36,188 nucleotides of DNA from Paracoccus versutus (GTDB lineage: Bacteria > Pseudomonadota > Alphaproteobacteria > Rhodobacterales > Rhodobacteraceae), in the NCBI RefSeq assembly GCF_000763885.1, contig NZ_JRKO01000052.1:1-36188 (forward strand), given 5' to 3'. A program made the translations under genes and the position numbers. Shown in pieces: positions 33,367-36,188 of this stretch. Within the stretch, counting starts at the first letter, position 1. Each line of letters opens with the position of its first letter. The notes below the pieces were generated by a model. That model saw only the letters and a program-made list of their open reading frames with translations. It was not told the origin of the DNA and searched no databases.

Positions 33367-33516
33367 TCAGGAGGCGGAGGCCGCCTTGCCCTCGCGCCCG
33401 GCAGCGGCCGAGGCTTCGATCTGCTTGTTCAGGAACATGATCGCCAGCCGGCGGCGGTCCTGCTGTCTTTGCGTGATCTTGCGGCGATTGACGCGCCTGT
33501 TCGATGTTCTTGCCAT
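33367..33516 (-). CDS. Possible 49-residue basic protein
   Basis: A minus-strand frame from ATG 33516 to TGA at 33367. The product is very basic at the N-terminus (RTSNRRVNRRKITQRQQDRRR), then a short hydrophobic helix and an Ala-rich tail. The ribosome site is weak (AAGGCAAG). The shape resembles small conserved basic proteins of Rhodobacterales, but no family is recognised. The gene is convergent with the aspartic protease, 16 bp between stops. Confidence 0.4.
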   Translation of the reverse strand: MARTSNRRVNRRKITQRQQDRRRLAIMFLNKQIEASAAAGREGKAASAS

Positions 33517-33673
33517 GTTTGTCTTGCCTTTTTTTCTTGAGATTATTGGGCCGCCCCCACCCGACCCTCGCCCGGTTGCGCCAGGAAAGGCCCGATGGGA
33601 CCAGCCGCGATAAGGGGATAGAATATGGGGGCGGTCAGGAGGAACTGCGCGAGACCCGTGACGCGCGAGGCGT

Positions 33674-33874
33674 CTATTTCTTGCGCTTCTTGCCCGCTGT
33701 CCCGCCGTCGGCGGCTTCCCTGGCCAGCCGCGCCGCGCGCAGGCTTGCAGTCAGCTCCTGGCGGCGCTGGGTCTGCTCGCTGATGATCTGCCTGGCCTCG
33801 GAGGTGGTCCGATCCATCGCCGTCAGCGGCGTCGGCTCGCGGAAAAGTCCCTTCAGTCGGTCCTTGGGTGCCAT
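33674..33874 (-). CDS. 66-residue charged hypothetical protein
   Basis: A minus-strand gene. ATG 33874 is chosen because GGAGG lies five bases upstream; a longer frame to 33919 would run through the hairpin. The product begins APKDRLKGLFREP and continues as one long charged helix (SEARQIISEQTQRRQELTASL) with a lysine-rich end (GKKRKK). No family is recognised. It lies downstream of cspA on the same strand, after a hairpin. The good start context supports a real gene. Confidence 0.55.
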   Translation of the reverse strand: MAPKDRLKGLFREPTPLTAMDRTTSEARQIISEQTQRRQELTASLRAARLAREAADGGTAGKKRKK

Positions 33875-33892
33875 GCGAGCCTCCGATAAGGT

Positions 33893-33918
33893 TGGTCCGA
33901 CCAGGATCGGTCGGACCA
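33893..33918 (-). terminator. Perfect 10-bp hairpin after cspA
   Basis: TGGTCCGACC at 33893-33902 pairs without mismatch with GGTCGGACCA at 33909-33918 over a 6-base loop. It lies 25 bp beyond the cspA stop. The T-run is poor, so termination may be partial or the stem may stabilise the cspA mRNA. Confidence 0.55.
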
Positions 33919-33942
33919 TCTGTCTTGAAATCGGGGGCCGGA

Positions 33943-34149
33943 TCAGGCCAGCGCCAGGTCGCGCGCCGATTGACGGCCGTCGCGGCCGGTTTCGATTTCG
34001 AAGGTCACGGCCTGGCCGTCATCGAGTTGACGGATGTTCGCCCGCTCGAGGGCCGAGATGTGGACGAACACGTCCTTGCCGCCCTCTGCGGGGGCGATGA
34101 AGCCGAAGCCTTTGGTGGCGTTGAACCATTTCACGGTGCCATTGGCCAT
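33943..34149 (-). CDS. cspA: CspA-family cold-shock protein
   Basis: A 68-residue cold-shock-domain protein with RNP1 (KGFGFI) and RNP2 (VFVHISAL), starting MANGTVKWFN; the ribosome site AAGGAGA is well placed. It binds single-stranded RNA and DNA and acts as an RNA chaperone. The N-terminal half is canonical, and the C-terminal strand (QAVTFEIETGRDGRQSARDL) fits the short alphaproteobacterial form. A leader of about 100 bases or more without any gene lies upstream, as is usual for thermoregulated csp mRNAs. A perfect hairpin follows the stop. Confidence 0.95.
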   Translation of the reverse strand: MANGTVKWFNATKGFGFIAPAEGGKDVFVHISALERANIRQLDDGQAVTFEIETGRDGRQSARDLALA

Positions 34150-34331
34150 CGTGATGTCTCCTTAGAGTAATACCGTCCGCGACATGCGACGGCCCGGCTC
34201 AGTCAGATCGAAGCATAGTCTGAAGCCGGAAAGGAGACAGGATGCGGAAGAAATAACCTAGCCCGCAGAACATGGGGGGCAAAGCGCAAAAATGCAAGGG
34301 CTGTCTGCGCGCGGCCGGATATTCGGTCGCT

Positions 34332-36152
34332 TCAGCCCTGGTCGCGCTCGGCCAGGTCCAGCCATTCCTCCTCGGCGGCGGCCAGCGCCTGCTGGCGTTC
34401 GACCAGGGCGTCGCTGGCCTTGGCGAACTTGGCCGGGGCGGTCTGGAACAGGTCGGGCTGGGCCAGGAACTCGGTCAGCTTGCCGATCTCGGCCTCCAGC
34501 CGCTCGATGACGGCCGGCAGCGTCTCCAGCCGCTTGCGTTCCGAAAAATTGAGCCCGGCGCGCGCCGCCTCTGCCTTGGGCGCGGGCGCGACCTGCGCGG
34601 GCTTGGCGGGGACCGGCCGGGCCGGCTCGGGCGCGGGGGTCGCCTGCGGGCGCTGCGCGCGATAGTCGGACCAGCCGCCGGGATAGATCGTGGCGCGGCC
34701 GTCGCCCTCCATCGCCACCGTGGTCGTGGCCACGCGGTCGATGAAGTCGCGGTCGTGGCTGACCAGCAGCACCGTGCCGTCGTAATCGCCCAGGATGTCC
34801 TGCAGCAGGTCCAGCGTCTCGACGTCGAGGTCGTTGGTCGGCTCGTCCAGCACCAGCAGGTTCGAGGGCCGGGCCATGATCCGCGCCAGCAAAAGCCGCG
34901 CCTTTTCCCCGCCCGAGAGGCTGCCGACGGGCGCGCGCGCCTGCGCCTCGTCGAACAGGAAATCCTTGAGATAGGCGACGACATGGCGCGGGTTGCCGCG
35001 CACCATCACCTGGTCCGAGCGCCCCGAAACCCGCATGGACGGATCGCCCGCCAGCGCGTCCCACAGCGTCACGGTCTCGTCTATGGCGCTGCGCGCCTGG
35101 TCGAAGACCGCGATTTCCAGGTTGGTGCCGTGCCTGACCTCGCCGGTATCGGGCGCGATCTCGCCGGTCAGCATCTTGATCAGCGTGGTCTTGCCAGCGC
35201 CGTTCGGGCCGACGAAGGCCACGCGGTCGCCGCGCAGCACCCGCAGGTCGAAGGGTTTCAGGATCACCCGCTCGCCGAAGGACTTGGAGATGCCCCTGGC
35301 GTCGATCACCCGCTTGCCGGATTGCGGCCCCGCGTCCAGTTCCATCGCCGCCGTGCCCTGGCGGCGGATCTGGCCGGCGCGTTCCTCGCGCAGCGCGGCC
35401 AGCGCGCGGACGCGGCCCTGGTTGCGCTTGCGCCGGGCGCTGATGCCCTCGACCGCCCAGCGGGCCTCGGCCTTGATCTTGCGGTCGAGCTTGTGGCGGG
35501 CCTCGTCCTCGGCGGCCCAGAGGGTTTCGCGCCAATCCTCGAAATGTTCGAAGCCACGGTCCTGCCGGCGCACCTCGCCGCGGTCGATCCACAGCGTCGC
35601 CCGCGTCAGCGCCCGCAGGAAGGCCCGGTCGTGCGAGATCAGCACGAAGCCGGCCCTGGTCGTGGAAAGCTGCTCTTCCAGCCAGCCGATCGCCTCGATG
35701 TCGAGATGATTGGTCGGCTCGTCGAGCAGCATCAGTTCCGGCGCCTCGGCCAAAAGCCGGGCCAGCGCCGCCCGCCGCCGCTCGCCCCCCGAGGCGGTGG
35801 CTGTCGGGCGGTCGGGGTCGAATTTCAGCCCCTCGGCCGCCATCTCGACGCGGTAGCCCTCGGCGTCGCCAAGGCCGGCGCGGGCGAAATCGCCCAGGGT
35901 GGCAAAGCCGGACAGGTCGGGATCCTGCTCCATGTAGCCGACATGGATGCCGGCGGGGGTGACGACCTCGCCGCTGTCGGGCTCGACCAGCCCGGCCATG
36001 ACCTTCATCAGCGTGGACTTGCCCGAGCCGTTGCGGCCGACCAGCGCCAGCCGGTCGCCCTGCTGGACGGTCAGGTTCAGCCCGTCGAAGACGGGATTGC
36101 CGCCGAAGGTCAGGGAAATATCGGTGAGTTGCAAAAGCGGTGCGCGTGCCAT
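34332..36152 (-). CDS. uup: ABC-F family ATPase, Uup type
   Basis: A 606-residue cytosolic protein with two ABC domains and no membrane segment. Domain 1: Walker A GRNGSGKST, signature SGGERRRAALARLL, Walker B LMLLDEPTNHLD. Domain 2: GPNGAGKTTLIK, LSGGEKARLLLARIM, LLVLDEPTNDLD. The inter-domain linker (about 235-290) is charged and helical. The C-terminal ~80 residues form a coiled coil after a Pro/Ala-rich hinge, the arrangement of Uup. ABC-F proteins bind the ribosomal E site; Uup also affects transposon excision. The start at 36152 lacks a clear ribosome site. Confidence 0.9.
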   Translation of the reverse strand: MARAPLLQLTDISLTFGGNPVFDGLNLTVQQGDRLALVGRNGSGKSTLMKVMAGLVEPDSGEVVTPAGIHVGYMEQDPDLSGFATLGDFARAGLGDAEGYRVEMAAEGLKFDPDRPTATASGGERRRAALARLLAEAPELMLLDEPTNHLDIEAIGWLEEQLSTTRAGFVLISHDRAFLRALTRATLWIDRGEVRRQDRGFEHFEDWRETLWAAEDEARHKLDRKIKAEARWAVEGISARRKRNQGRVRALAALREERAGQIRRQGTAAMELDAGPQSGKRVIDARGISKSFGERVILKPFDLRVLRGDRVAFVGPNGAGKTTLIKMLTGEIAPDTGEVRHGTNLEIAVFDQARSAIDETVTLWDALAGDPSMRVSGRSDQVMVRGNPRHVVAYLKDFLFDEAQARAPVGSLSGGEKARLLLARIMARPSNLLVLDEPTNDLDVETLDLLQDILGDYDGTVLLVSHDRDFIDRVATTTVAMEGDGRATIYPGGWSDYRAQRPQATPAPEPARPVPAKPAQVAPAPKAEAARAGLNFSERKRLETLPAVIERLEAEIGKLTEFLAQPDLFQTAPAKFAKASDALVERQQALAAAEEEWLDLAERDQG

Positions 36153-36188
36153 GAGGGGCAGATATGCCGCGCCAGCCTCCGGGTCAAC

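Noticed and set aside
1..36188. CRISPR array or guide-RNA-directed transposon
   Set aside because: No regularly spaced repeats and no cas genes were seen anywhere in the window, although a TniQ operon is present.

Overview
The window looks like a high-GC alphaproteobacterial chromosome of the Rhodobacteraceae type, most likely Paracoccus or a close relative. That is an inference from gene content and codon use: a tatABC operon followed by a DUF815 ATPase, a complete acxRABC acetone carboxylase locus, a CspA-type cold-shock gene, an elongator tRNA-Met with encoded CCA, and strongly GC-biased third positions. The accessory stretch at about 2.0-9.1 kb is clearly richer in A+T.

Layout. (1) 1-120 is the terminal part of an IS21-like element. 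(2) 278-2033 holds an amine-oxidase-like FAD enzyme and a small cupin. (3) 2.7-8.3 kb is an AT-rich cluster of four predicted exported proteins: a papain-fold cysteine peptidase with Cys/His/Asn in place, a small partner overlapping it by 4 bp, and two tandem ~505-residue paralogues. The second paralogue carries a textbook JAMM metallopeptidase signature and the first has lost it. A decayed IS256-family transposase separates the two pairs. (4) 8.5-10.8 kb holds small unknown genes and a broken SHOCT protein. (5) 11.0-16.5 kb is a Tn7-like transposition operon, tnsA-tnsB-tnsC-tniQ, with tightly coupled genes. TnsB has an intact D,D(35)E triad, but TnsA lacks the usual active-site lysine. Terminal-repeat-like sequences follow tniQ.

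(6) 17.3-20.1 kb is a compact three-gene cassette: a cytosolic subtilase with its own propeptide-like N-terminus, an 84-residue protein predicted to have the same beta-alpha-beta-beta-alpha-beta order, and a NUC1-type DNA/RNA endonuclease, translationally coupled. None of the three has a signal peptide. I consider this the best candidate for an undescribed protease-gated nuclease system. (7) 20.1-28.9 kb, minus strand, holds an AidB-like acyl-CoA dehydrogenase, a strong terminator, and the acetone carboxylase operon (gamma, alpha and beta subunits in map order) with its AcoR-type regulator upstream. The regulator lacks a recognisable GAFTGA loop, and I see no -24/-12 promoter in front of acxA. 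I see instead helically phased CGGAC repeats.

(8) 29.1-36.2 kb is core genome: tRNA-Met, the tatABC-DUF815 operon, a divergent marC-type gene coupled to a membrane-anchored aspartic protease, two small basic proteins, a cold-shock protein and a Uup-type ABC-F ATPase.

How it works together: the flanks are housekeeping or catabolic. The centre is an insertion-prone island that combines mobile-element machinery (IS21 end, IS256 remnant, Tn7-like operon) with peptidase-rich accessory modules. All assignments come from reading motifs by eye; no database search was made.
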